DNA from: a bacterium
GTDB lineage: Bacteria > Chlamydiota > Chlamydiia > Chlamydiales > 2-12-FULL-49-11
DNA: 46,335 bases
Reading direction: 5' to 3'
Assembly (NCBI GenBank): GCA_021847505.1
Contig: JAJZEO010000040.1
Span: forward strand, 1 to 46,335
The notes under the pieces were generated by a model. That model saw only the letters and a program-made list of their open reading frames with translations, was not told the DNA's origin and made no database searches. Of the stretch, positions 35,338 through 43,010 are shown one piece after another (position 1 is the first letter of the stretch; each line of letters opens with the position of its first letter). The position numbers and the translations under genes were made by a program.

Positions 35338-35915
35338 TTTTTAAAAACCAAAAAAGAAACATCAGTGTTTTTCCCTTGATACCAAGGGGATGAAGCATAC
35401 CTCATGTAAGGCTTTTTAGTATGGCGATGAAGAATCAAATCATGAGAGCGCATTAATTTAACATAATCTTCTAAATTTCGATTAAAGACAGGAGGTAGCC
35501 CATCACGGCGCCACTCTTTACCAAGAATTTCTCCCACAACTAACCACTTACACCGCATATTGCGCAATACTTCATCGACTTCGGAATCGTTGAGATGTAA
35601 AAAAACAGTATAAGCAAAAAAGAGGTCCGCTCCTTTGATCCCCTTCTCAGCAATTTCGAACTTATATTGAGAAAACTTACTCTTTGCTTCTTCAATGGCT
35701 TGTGGGTTGATATCAACCCCCAGATATTTTTCAGTCTCAAAGCTTTCACACAATCGACCATACCCACATCCAAAGTCAACGACTCTTGTATGAGGAATTT
35801 CCTTCACAATCTCTTTGACTTCACTGACAAGATCAAACCCCTCAGGAAACTCGCCAAAACCTTGTGGGTGAATGTGTTGCAGCCCATCGGTCTGCCAAAA
35901 ATTTTCCCTATCCAT
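35313..35915 (-). CDS. Class I SAM-dependent methyltransferase
   Basis: Predicted methyltransferase of about 200 residues; substrate unknown. The SAM-binding motif reads VVDFGCGYGRLCESF (about 46-60) and the acidic loop YLGVDINPQAIEEA (about 66-80). A motif IV-like FFAYTVFLHL follows. The ATG at 35915 is preferred over a GTG two codons upstream. It is the first gene before the copper-type ATPase and overlaps it, so a metal-related role is possible but unproven. Confidence 0.8.
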   Translation of the reverse strand: MDRENFWQTDGLQHIHPQGFGEFPEGFDLVSEVKEIVKEIPHTRVVDFGCGYGRLCESFETEKYLGVDINPQAIEEAKSKFSQYKFEIAEKGIKGADLFFAYTVFLHLNDSEVDEVLRNMRCKWLVVGEILGKEWRRDGLPPVFNRNLEDYVKLMRSHDLILHRHTKKPYMRYASSPWYQGKNTDVSFLVFKKCLRNPLV

Positions 35916-35955
35916 AAGCACACCATACGGATAGCCCCCCTTTCGCGCAACCCTA

Positions 35956-36018
35956 ATTAAACTTGCCCCTGCCCTTGCCTTTGCCCCTGCCCTTGTCCGA
36001 AATCATTTCCTTGATCTT
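35956..36018 (+). repeat. Copy B of the direct repeat (duplicated mutY tail)
   Basis: 63 bases containing ATTAAACTTGCCCCTGCC and ending ATTTCCTTGATCTT. It equals copy C (36510-36566) with one base difference and one extra 6-base CCTGCC unit. Read on the minus strand, it encodes a second MutY C-terminus (IKEMISDKGRGKGKGRGKFN, then stop). It marks the outer left edge of the GxxExxY cassette. Confidence 0.88.
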
Positions 36019-36026
36019 AATTTTTT

Positions 36027-36063
36027 TACCACCCGCTCTCTACATTCGCTAGAGATCACAGAG
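36027..36063 (+). repeat. Left inverted repeat of the GxxExxY cassette
   Basis: 37 bases starting TACCACCCGCTCTCTAC. The reverse complement matches 36448-36484 at 35 of 37 positions. It lies 8 bases inside direct repeat copy B. Confidence 0.85.
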
Positions 36064-36069
36064 AAAAAA

Positions 36070-36495
36070 TTACAGCTTAAATCGACGTATTCCATCTCGC
36101 AGGAGCTTCTCATTGAAATTGATCAGTAGGCCATATTTACACTCTGATAGCCTTAAGTAAGACATTAGCTACGCTTCATGGATTGAAGCAATCCCAGTCA
36201 CCGATTTGATCTCAATAATCACCTGATCCTCAACGATTAAGTCCGCTCGATAACCACACTCAAGTACCACATCTTTGTAAAACACTGGCAAGGCCTTTTG
36301 ACTCTCCACCTTCATTTCCCTTTGGCACAATTCATAAATTAAACAAGCTTCATAAGCTGACTCCAAAAGTCCAGGTCCAAGAATCCTATGAACGTCTATG
36401 GCCGCTCCAATAATTTTCCCTGTGAGACTTTTTTCTTTCTCTGTGAGCTCTGTGTTCTCTAGCGAACGTAGAGAGCGGGTGGTAGAATAACTCAT
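36070..36495 (-). pseudogene. GxxExxY protein gene interrupted by an amber codon
   Basis: The GxxExxY family (PD-(D/E)XK-like, often in multiple copies, function unknown) is clear from GPGLLESAYE, the motif that names it, and from VEDQVIIEIKSV, the nuclease-like E-x-K strand. Translation stops at a TAG (36169-36171) after SIHEA (residue 108). Reading on in the same frame gives LMSYLRLSECKYGLLINFN and then EKLLRDGIRRFKL before TAA, which is the rest of the family domain. A single CAG-to-TAG change would explain it, since family members usually have HEAQL there. The start overlaps the mutY stop as ATGA. Readthrough or suppression is possible but not indicated. Confidence 0.85.
36448..36484 (-). 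repeat. Right inverted repeat of the GxxExxY cassette
   Basis: Reverse complement of the left copy (36027-36063), 35 of 37 identical. It also encodes the first residues of the GxxExxY protein (RSLRSLENTE). Contains CACAGAG words, repeated once more just inside. Confidence 0.85.
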
Positions 36496-37556
36496 CCCAG
36501 AATCTCCTCATTAAACTTGCCCCTGCCCTTGCCTTTGCCCTTGTCTGAAATCATTTCCTTGATCTTTCTGTGACCTGCTGAAAACGGAAGCCCTTTCATC
36601 TCCTCCAGAGAGACCCAAACAAACCCTTCTACCTCTCCCTTTTGCCCAGTTTGAAATAAGTAAGGCATAAGAGTCGCTTTATACTTGGTAAAATGGTGCA
36701 CCACGCGGGGCAAAATCATCTCCAGCTCAAGCTTAAGAGGAAAACGCCTGATCAAACCAGCCAACGTTGCATCTTCATCACATTCGATATAGGGAAACTC
36801 CCAAAGATCGGCCATGATTTTCCCTTTTTCGTTTTTCTTGAGCAAAGTGTAACCGTTACACATGATCGCCGCCACCTGGCGCATCAAAGGAATGAGTGTC
36901 TCTTTTTTTAACCGAACAGGAAGCTCTTCTTGTCTCCCTTTTTGATAGGCAATGCATTGATCTTGAAGAGGGCAAATTTCGCAAATCGGCTTCTTTTTGC
37001 AGATCGTCTGCCCCAATTCGATTAAACCCTCCATAACCAAGGGGGCTTTTTCATTCGGAAGCCATTCATCGACGATCTTTTCGATCTTTTTCCCCGCTTT
37101 AATGACACACTCCTCAAAAGAAAACATCCTTGCCATGACCCGGGCAATATTCCCATCGACAAACGCAGCTCGTTTGCCAAATCCAAAAGCAAGGATCGCC
37201 CCTGCTGTGTATCGACCTATTCCCTTAATTTTCAAGAGAGCTTCGAATGTATCAGGGAGATTGCCTTCAAATTCTTCCACTACTTGTTTGGCCCCTGAGA
37301 GGAGATTTCTAGCTCTCGAATAGTAGCCAAGCCCCTCCCACAAGGAGATCACCTCGTCAAAAGTAGCCTGGCTTAAAGAATCAACCGTGGGGTACCGTTT
37401 CATCCATCTTTCAAAATAAGGGATCACTACTTCAGCGCGGGTTTGCTGCAACATCACTTCGGAAACCCAAACAGAGTAAGGAGTTCGACTGGACCGCCAT
37501 GGATAAGGCTTACCCACCTTTTCAAACCAAAGAGCAATAGAATTCATGTGGGGCAT
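36492..37556 (-). CDS. mutY: A/G-specific adenine glycosylase MutY
   Basis: Base-excision repair glycosylase removing A opposite 8-oxoG; about 354 residues from the ATG at 37556 (nine more codons are open upstream with a TTG). The catalytic Glu is in SEVMLQQT, the HhH and catalytic Asp region in KGIGRYTAGAIL and FVDGNIARVMARM, and there is an FeS loop of four Cys (CKKKPICEICPLQDQC). The first Cys spacing is x5, one shorter than the usual x6. The C-terminal 8-oxoG recognition domain is present, with HHFTKYK where many have an FSH loop. The last ~15 residues are Gly/Lys repeats encoded by repeat copy C, so the tail is recent. Overlaps the GxxExxY gene by 4 bases. Confidence 0.93.
   Translation of the reverse strand: MPHMNSIALWFEKVGKPYPWRSSRTPYSVWVSEVMLQQTRAEVVIPYFERWMKRYPTVDSLSQATFDEVISLWEGLGYYSRARNLLSGAKQVVEEFEGNLPDTFEALLKIKGIGRYTAGAILAFGFGKRAAFVDGNIARVMARMFSFEECVIKAGKKIEKIVDEWLPNEKAPLVMEGLIELGQTICKKKPICEICPLQDQCIAYQKGRQEELPVRLKKETLIPLMRQVAAIMCNGYTLLKKNEKGKIMADLWEFPYIECDEDATLAGLIRRFPLKLELEMILPRVVHHFTKYKATLMPYLFQTGQKGEVEGFVWVSLEEMKGLPFSAGHRKIKEMISDKGKGKGRGKFNEEILG
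36510..36566 (+). repeat. Copy C of the direct repeat (within the mutY 3' end)
   Basis: 57 bases matching copy B except for one base and a missing 6-base unit. On the minus strand it encodes the Gly/Lys-rich end of MutY (DKGKGKGRGKFN). It is the outer right edge of the cassette. Confidence 0.88.
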
Positions 37557-37636
37557 TTTGCCAAGAGCGCCTCTGAAAATCAATCACTTTATCTTTCTCC
37601 TTTTGTTTATTCTTGTAGACCTTTATTAGTAGACCT

Positions 37637-38020
37637 ATGAGCAATGTAGAAAATCTATTAACTGAATTGGTATCAACGTTGAGAGAGCTTTTGGCAAGTC
37701 TCATCTTGGAAGAGAAGATGCTTCTTTCTGGGGAACTCAAACATGCATCATCGTTTCAAATGACCCAAGGGGATTTAAAGAAAAAAGTCCGAGCTTTGAA
37801 ACTCAAAATGAAAAAAATGACCTGTGATGTAACCGATGATGAGGTAGGACAAGCGACTCTATTAGAACAACAAGAGAGCCTCGAAAAAAAAATCAGAGAA
37901 TTAAGCAAAACCAACAAAAGCCTTTTTCAGTCTCCCATATTTCCTCCCTTAATCCCTGAATCACAAGAGACTTCAAAACCAAAGAAAAAAGTGCTCTTAG
38001 AAGGGGACAGTGAGTCGTAA
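37637..38020 (+). CDS. Small coiled-coil protein, possibly chaperone-like
   Basis: Unknown; 127 residues. The helical N-terminus (LLTELVSTLRELLASLILEE) resembles the start of FlgN/type III chaperone-like proteins, followed by a Lys-rich coiled coil (about 45-95) and a Pro/Lys-rich tail. No firm family. It is divergent from mutY and its end overlaps the next gene's start by 11 bases, so it is probably in one operon with the two glycerophosphotransferase-like genes. Confidence 0.68.
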   Translation: MSNVENLLTELVSTLRELLASLILEEKMLLSGELKHASSFQMTQGDLKKKVRALKLKMKKMTCDVTDDEVGQATLLEQQESLEKKIRELSKTNKSLFQSPIFPPLIPESQETSKPKKKVLLEGDSES

Positions 38021-39053
38021 TGCATTTAAATACCGGGCCTGCGGGCTATTGTATGGCTCTGATCTTCAACATCTAGATCACATTGCACCCTTTTGCAGCA
38101 TTTTGGGGATTCCCCTCGTTTTCACTAATGTTGAAATCGAGGCTCTCGCGAATCAAATCTATCCCCACCTCGAAACTAAACTCGTCTCGCTCAATACTCT
38201 TCCAGAAACCTTAATTCCTGACATCGAAGTGATTTTTTCCTGTTTACCCACACAACTTCTCGAACCGATCTTTTCCCTCAGCGAACATCAATTTAAGAAA
38301 AAACTCCTCTTTTCCTGGCTCCCCCATGGGAACTCCGATAAAGACAACCTTGGTGCGCTCATTGCCGAAAAACACTTGATGATCTATGGCAAACAGATGA
38401 AAGATATCCTACAAAGACATGGCGTCTTGGAAAAAGTTCACCAGATCACTACCCTTGGCAACTTCCGCAAGCTTTACTATTTCAACAACAAACGCGCGCT
38501 TGATCGTGTAGCTTCTCCTTACACGACCTTCAAAAGAGAAGCCACAATGACTTTGTTATATGCTCCCACTTGGGGCGATCCCGACCTAGCAAGCAAAGCG
38601 TACACACTCATCAATCTTTTGCCAGAAGAGTACAACCTAATGGTCAAATTCCACCCCAATACTCTTTACACAGGATCTGCTATTGCGCTGAAAGAAGCCT
38701 TCCAAGACAAAGAGAACATCAAGTTTATCGATGATTTTCCCTCTATCTACCCTATTCTTAACCACACAGAGATCTATATCGGCGACCATTCTTCCATTGC
38801 CTACGACTTCCTATCGTTTAATTCCCCCCTCTTTTTTCTCACCAAAGGAAGGACACCTATTCACCATACAGGAATTGTCACCAAACCCCAAGACCTTATC
38901 GAACACATTCAAAACTCTGTTGATTTATTTTCCGATGCAAGACAAGCTCTTAACGATTATGCATTTGAACCAACCCCTTCACTAGAAACAATCCCTCAAC
39001 TTGTAGAAGCCACCATCGATCAATATTTTGAAACAGAGCCCCATGTCCTCTAA
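38010..39053 (+). CDS. CDP-glycerol glycerophosphotransferase-like protein (1)
   Basis: Predicted transferase of the TagB/TagF (Glyphos_transf) type, 347 residues. GTG start at 38010 preceded by AAGGGG. The C-terminal half has family motifs: FSWLPHGNSDKD with the conserved His, TLLYAPTWGD, LMVKFHPNT with the second His, and IYIGDHSSIAYDFLSF. In Gram-positives these enzymes build poly(glycerol-phosphate); in a Gram-negative chlamydia the acceptor is unknown and could be a surface glycan or lipid. A clear paralogue follows, overlapping by 11 bases. Confidence 0.8.
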   Translation: MSRNAFKYRACGLLYGSDLQHLDHIAPFCSILGIPLVFTNVEIEALANQIYPHLETKLVSLNTLPETLIPDIEVIFSCLPTQLLEPIFSLSEHQFKKKLLFSWLPHGNSDKDNLGALIAEKHLMIYGKQMKDILQRHGVLEKVHQITTLGNFRKLYYFNNKRALDRVASPYTTFKREATMTLLYAPTWGDPDLASKAYTLINLLPEEYNLMVKFHPNTLYTGSAIALKEAFQDKENIKFIDDFPSIYPILNHTEIYIGDHSSIAYDFLSFNSPLFFLTKGRTPIHHTGIVTKPQDLIEHIQNSVDLFSDARQALNDYAFEPTPSLETIPQLVEATIDQYFETEPHVL

Positions 39054-40020
39054 TAAACCCCCACTTCCTGTCCTCAGTGGCGCAATGCCCCACCACCTCG
39101 ATCATCTCGCCCCCTTTGCCTGGCTAAAACAGACTCACCTTTGGGTTGAAGACCCCGCCATTGGCGAGATGGCTAAACGATACTATCCCGATGTGCCCCT
39201 CATTCAGAAACCTTTCGACATCGTGGAAGCCGCCTCTCTTTCCGATATTATCGTTGTTTCGACAAAAGCGGCACCTGCTGAGCTCAAAGCCATCGCCACT
39301 ACGCTAGGACTGACAGGGTGCAAATTTGCATTCCTTCCCCATGGACAATCAGATAAAGGATTAGCCGATCCTCTCATGCGCTCGATTGAACATGCCGATA
39401 TCGCTTATCTATATGGAGCTCTTCAACACCAGCGACTAACCGAGTTTGGTTCGATCAAAACCATTGGGCATATCGAATTCGTAGGAAACTACCGAAAGGC
39501 CTATTATGAAGCCCATCGGGCTTCACTTGATGCGATCACTTATGAAGAGGTTTTCTCCTCATTTAAAAATGATCACCCGACTTATCTCTATGCGCCAACC
39601 TGGTCGAATGATTCGTTGATCAAACATGCCAAACCCCTGATCGAGGCCCTCCCGGATCAAGTCAATCTGATCATCAAGCTCCACCCCCTTATCGAAAAAA
39701 TTCACCCCGCCTACGCCTACCTCATTCAAAGCTACGACCAGGCCAGGGGCAATATCCGCGTCATAGACTCCTTCCCGTTAATCTACCCCCTCCTCGCCCG
39801 AATCGACGGATATATTGGAGATGAATCGGCCATCGGCTACGATTTCCTCCACTTTGATAAACCAATGTTCTTTCTTACTGACGATGATCTCCCCCTCTAT
39901 GAATGCGGGGTAAAGGTTTCAGACGTCCCAAATCTAATAAAATCGCTTTCTAGCCCCCAAAAGGCCTTTTCCTCTCTACGAGCCCATAGAGCAGCCTTGG
40001 CCTGGTCCTACTTGACATAA
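39043..40020 (+). CDS. CDP-glycerol glycerophosphotransferase-like protein (2)
   Basis: Paralogue of the preceding gene; 325 residues from the ATG at 39043 (an earlier TTG would add five codons). The matching motifs are FAFLPHGQSDKG, TYLYAPTWSNDS, LIIKLHPLIE and GYIGDESAIGYDFLHF, so both catalytic His and the SS/SA acid loop are kept. The N-terminus also aligns (HHLDHLAPFAWL against HLDHIAPFCSIL). Tandem duplication with divergence suggests two steps or two acceptors. The promoter of the next gene overlaps its last codons. Confidence 0.8.
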   Translation: MSSNKPPLPVLSGAMPHHLDHLAPFAWLKQTHLWVEDPAIGEMAKRYYPDVPLIQKPFDIVEAASLSDIIVVSTKAAPAELKAIATTLGLTGCKFAFLPHGQSDKGLADPLMRSIEHADIAYLYGALQHQRLTEFGSIKTIGHIEFVGNYRKAYYEAHRASLDAITYEEVFSSFKNDHPTYLYAPTWSNDSLIKHAKPLIEALPDQVNLIIKLHPLIEKIHPAYAYLIQSYDQARGNIRVIDSFPLIYPLLARIDGYIGDESAIGYDFLHFDKPMFFLTDDDLPLYECGVKVSDVPNLIKSLSSPQKAFSSLRAHRAALAWSYLT

Positions 40021-40040
40021 AATTTATTTTAATCTATAAT
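40012..40040 (+). promoter_or_regulatory. Perfect consensus promoter of the ankyrin-like cluster
   Basis: TTGACA (40012-40017) and TATAAT (40035-40040) with a 17-base spacer, all consensus. The -35 element is inside the last codons and stop of the preceding gene; the start codon at 40073 follows after a short leader with AGGAG. Confidence 0.9.
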
Positions 40041-40072
40041 ATTTAAATATTTAATTATATTAGGAGCTTTTT

Positions 40073-40993
40073 ATGGGAGACATTATATTGGTTAAGAGCG
40101 CGGGTGAAATGCCCCGCCCTTCTAGCGAAGACGCACAAAGATATTGGCCAAAGAGAAATCATTTCGCTTTTGGTTCCCATGGAGATCGATATAAGATTAT
40201 CGGACAGGATGAGATCGAAAAGCCCCTCTCATCTTTTGAGCGCTTTGGACGGGGATTTCTTGGAGTTCTCTATATTATCGTTACCCTTGGGAGAGCCTAT
40301 TTTAATGGGGCTGCAAGTAAGTATTTTGTGAATCCCAAAAAAACGGTCTTGTATGCGATGAAAACTGAGGAAACCGCCTGGGCATTTAGAGAAGGCAAAC
40401 TCATTTATATCTCGCCCAACCTTATCTCAAGTCGCGGGGGAAAGATGGGCGGCCAAGAGTGCAATTTTGCCTTAATCAATGCAGAGAATAGCCAAAGATT
40501 TGTTCCTGTAATGGCTACTGAAAATCCTGATGAATATGTTCCCTTTACAGGCAATCCCCTTGAACTCCTGCTAAAGCTGGCTCAAAACACAGACCCTCTT
40601 CTCGATGAAGCAGGAATCGATTCTGGCTCTCCTATCTCGTTTATAACCCAGCATGGAGCCGATAAACCATTTACTGAAGACCAAATATTAGACTACTTCC
40701 TAAAAGACCTCGATACACTTTCAACCCTAAACCAAAAAAGCCTCACCGACGTTTTAAGACTAGCCCAAGCAAAGGGAAGAGTCTTAAATCCCGAATGGAC
40801 CCAATATTTGTTTCTTACGAGAGTGGGACGAGGTAATGCAGAACTCACCCGTCTAATTTTAGAGTTGGATCCTGCAGTGATTCACAAGATAAAAGACCCT
40901 CTTTACATGTTAACTTCAATGGTTCTCGAGCGAAAAGACTCTGACCCAGAGAAACAGCTTCTTTTAGCTGCAATACGACAATCAAACCTCTAG
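40073..40993 (+). CDS. Ankyrin-like cluster protein 1 (membrane segment, no C-terminal domain)
   Basis: Family not known to me; 306 residues, good AGGAG ribosome site. The N-terminal region aligns with the two genes downstream (starting ILVKSA / TLLQSA / QIIQSF). One hydrophobic segment (about 59-77, GRGFLGVLYIIVTLGRAYF), then a globular part and an ankyrin-like helical pair near the end (AELTRLILELDPAVIHKI). It ends there, without the ~200-residue C-terminal domain of its paralogues, so it is either a short form or a truncated copy. The membrane segment fits an inclusion- or host-membrane protein; no signal peptide is present. Secretion is inference. Confidence 0.72.
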   Translation: MGDIILVKSAGEMPRPSSEDAQRYWPKRNHFAFGSHGDRYKIIGQDEIEKPLSSFERFGRGFLGVLYIIVTLGRAYFNGAASKYFVNPKKTVLYAMKTEETAWAFREGKLIYISPNLISSRGGKMGGQECNFALINAENSQRFVPVMATENPDEYVPFTGNPLELLLKLAQNTDPLLDEAGIDSGSPISFITQHGADKPFTEDQILDYFLKDLDTLSTLNQKSLTDVLRLAQAKGRVLNPEWTQYLFLTRVGRGNAELTRLILELDPAVIHKIKDPLYMLTSMVLERKDSDPEKQLLLAAIRQSNL

Positions 40994-41005
40994 TATAGGA
41001 ACATC

Positions 41006-42490
41006 GTGCCTAAAATCACCCTTCTACAAAGTGCTCACGAGCTTAATAGTATCGACTTAGATGCTAGTTGGGTCCCTGCAAAGAAATTTGACAGCCGCGA
41101 CAGGCTTGTCGATGAGCAAGGCCGAACTATTGGGAGTGATTACCAAGGGCGTCAATATAGGATCGTGCAAAAATGGACAAACGGCCTTGAAACGATCCGT
41201 TTTGCCCTTCCCAGGGAAGAAACGTTGATGCAAATGCAGGGAGGAGAGTTGGTCTTCTTAAGGCCAAGAGATGAGATACGAAATGAGGATATTTCTGCGT
41301 TTCTTTCGTTCAAAGAGTGGGGAGGTATCCCGAGGATTTGTTCTTTAGGTTATGCAAGTCTTTTAGATCTTTTAACTCTCGCAAAAACAGAAGGTCTCCC
41401 TCTAGATCTCCAACAAAGAACCCCAGAGGGAATGACTTTATTTAACTTGTGGGCAGGAAAAGGATTTACCCAAATAGTCGAGTTGCTCCTGGAATTAGAC
41501 CCCTCCTTGATTCACCAAATTCATCAAGGGGAAAAGTCCCTTTTGATAGAAGCGATCATCCATGGAAAAAGAGAAGAAGTAGACCTTCTCTTAGCCACTA
41601 TGCAAAAAGAGAACGTTCCTCTTACTCATGAAGAAGTGTGGCTCCAAAGAGCCTTTCAGGGAGATTGTAACTTTCTTGATCTCTCCGAAATCGAATTGAA
41701 ATTAAAAGTGTTCTACGTGGCTAACCGTTATGGTCACTATGCGTTGGTCCAAAAACTGAAAGATCTTGGCGTCGGTGGAGAAGAACCGGTATTTCGGTCA
41801 GGCCTTGAGATCGTAGCTACAAACATGGATATCATCCTGGTAAAGAATCAGATTGAACAATTCCTCCGTAGATTGAGGCAAGACGGATGTTTATTCACCG
41901 CACAAGAATTTAGTCGCCTAGATAAAACGACCTATATTCGCAAATTGGACCAAATCGGACGGATACAAGGCAAACAGTTTGTCGAAAAAATCGTCCGAAA
42001 ATATGGGTTTGTCCACATTAAAGTCCCCAAAAAAATTGCTGTGATCGGGAAAGATCTCGATCAAATTACTTTCAAAGTGAACCACTATTTAGAACTTAGG
42101 CCCAAAGGTGGGCAAATGGCGATCTATGCCGAAAAAGTTCAAGCAGTTGATCGAAAGATCTCTTTAGAAGAAGCCTTCGAATTTATGATTGTCTTAGAAA
42201 AAACCGGATTTAGTGACTTTGCCGGATATAATTTCGTTGTCGCCCATGACGGTATTTATTTTATTGATACCGAATACGACAATTTTCATCCTCAACATCC
42301 GAAATTTGATGCGATTAAAAGGACGATCGAATATTTGATTCGTCCTGAAGACCTTCCTCTATTCCTAGCCGAATTTGAAAAACGTAAAGCAGCCTTTGAA
42401 GAAAAAGAAGTTGCAGAGCCAGAGACAAATTTGGCCGAAGGGTATAGTTATCAAGAAATTTTTGTGTTCCCTCTGAGCTCCTTATCATAA
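41006..42490 (+). CDS. Ankyrin-like cluster protein 2 (soluble form)
   Basis: 494 residues, GTG start with AGGA upstream; 12 bases after the previous gene. N-terminal homology to its paralogues (VPAKKFDSRDRLVDEQGR against ISSFKSENKLVDKEGE), but the membrane segment is missing: only four residues separate QKW from ETIRFALP, where paralogue 3 has 41. Ankyrin-like helices lie near residues 148-205 (GFTQIVELLLELDPSLI). The C-terminal region (about 320-470) has a conserved block GRIQGKQFVEKIVRKYGFVH and IYFIDTEYDNFHP, whose Asp could be a metal-binding residue of a kinase-like fold; this is tentative. Confidence 0.72.
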   Translation: MPKITLLQSAHELNSIDLDASWVPAKKFDSRDRLVDEQGRTIGSDYQGRQYRIVQKWTNGLETIRFALPREETLMQMQGGELVFLRPRDEIRNEDISAFLSFKEWGGIPRICSLGYASLLDLLTLAKTEGLPLDLQQRTPEGMTLFNLWAGKGFTQIVELLLELDPSLIHQIHQGEKSLLIEAIIHGKREEVDLLLATMQKENVPLTHEEVWLQRAFQGDCNFLDLSEIELKLKVFYVANRYGHYALVQKLKDLGVGGEEPVFRSGLEIVATNMDIILVKNQIEQFLRRLRQDGCLFTAQEFSRLDKTTYIRKLDQIGRIQGKQFVEKIVRKYGFVHIKVPKKIAVIGKDLDQITFKVNHYLELRPKGGQMAIYAEKVQAVDRKISLEEAFEFMIVLEKTGFSDFAGYNFVVAHDGIYFIDTEYDNFHPQHPKFDAIKRTIEYLIRPEDLPLFLAEFEKRKAAFEEKEVAEPETNLAEGYSYQEIFVFPLSSLS

Positions 42491-42509
42491 TATTAACTAT
42501 GCTGAATTT

Positions 42510-42890
42510 ATGCATATTTCGATAGGAGAGGGTTCTACAGCAGAATTCAACAGGGACCAGATAGCAGATTTTGGGGTCATTAGTTCATGTCTGGTTTTAG
42601 TTGTAGAATGTGAAGATGGTTCTGCTATCGCGGCGCATTTCGTTCTTATACCCGATTCAACCAACCAAAAAGACTTTGACCATCTTATGGAAGAACTTTC
42701 TCAAAAGACCTTGGGAAAGATTGTTAAGACTGCCAAATTGATCGGAGCTCTTGATTTTTGGGGGCCCAAAAGTTATAAGAAAATTGCGGATAGGTTTATC
42801 AATCTTGAGGAATACAACACCTCGAACCATCCAGCAATTGAATTGACTTGTCAATTTGATAGAATACCCACCATAGTAGTTAAATCATAA
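42510..42890 (+). CDS. CheD/CNF-like small protein with Cys-His pair
   Basis: 126 residues. The first 50 align by eye with CheD-type glutamine deamidases: ISIGEGSTAE at the start, VISSC with C27 where CheD has LGSC, a short acidic turn (ECEDG), then AAHFVLIPDS with H43 and the (L/I)PDS signature. The separation Cys27-His43 (16) is in the CheD/CNF1 range. The Thr normally six residues before the Cys is Phe. No chemotaxis genes are in the window. It could be an effector deamidase. Ribosome site weak. It sits between paralogues 2 and 3 of the ankyrin-like cluster. Confidence 0.6.
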   Translation: MHISIGEGSTAEFNRDQIADFGVISSCLVLVVECEDGSAIAAHFVLIPDSTNQKDFDHLMEELSQKTLGKIVKTAKLIGALDFWGPKSYKKIADRFINLEEYNTSNHPAIELTCQFDRIPTIVVKS

Positions 42891-42946
42891 ATCATTCAGA
42901 AGTACTACGTTATTCCAAAGTGAATTTAAATCTCGCTTCTTCCTTC

Positions 42947-42976
42947 TTGCTGTAATTGTTACGGCGCTTGTACAAT
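42947..42976 (+). promoter_or_regulatory. Possible promoter of ankyrin-like gene 3
   Basis: TTGCTG (42947-42952) and TACAAT (42971-42976), 18 bases apart, about 34 bases before the start at 43011. The -10 matches 5 of 6; the -35 is weak. Confidence 0.4.
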
Positions 42977-43010
42977 TACTCTTTTCTTGGTGACTAGTGA
43001 TGGTCTTTAT

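Noticed and set aside
36027-36484. Inverted repeats taken as the ends of an IS element
   Set aside because: No transposase lies between them; only the GxxExxY gene fits, so it is described as a cassette, not an IS.
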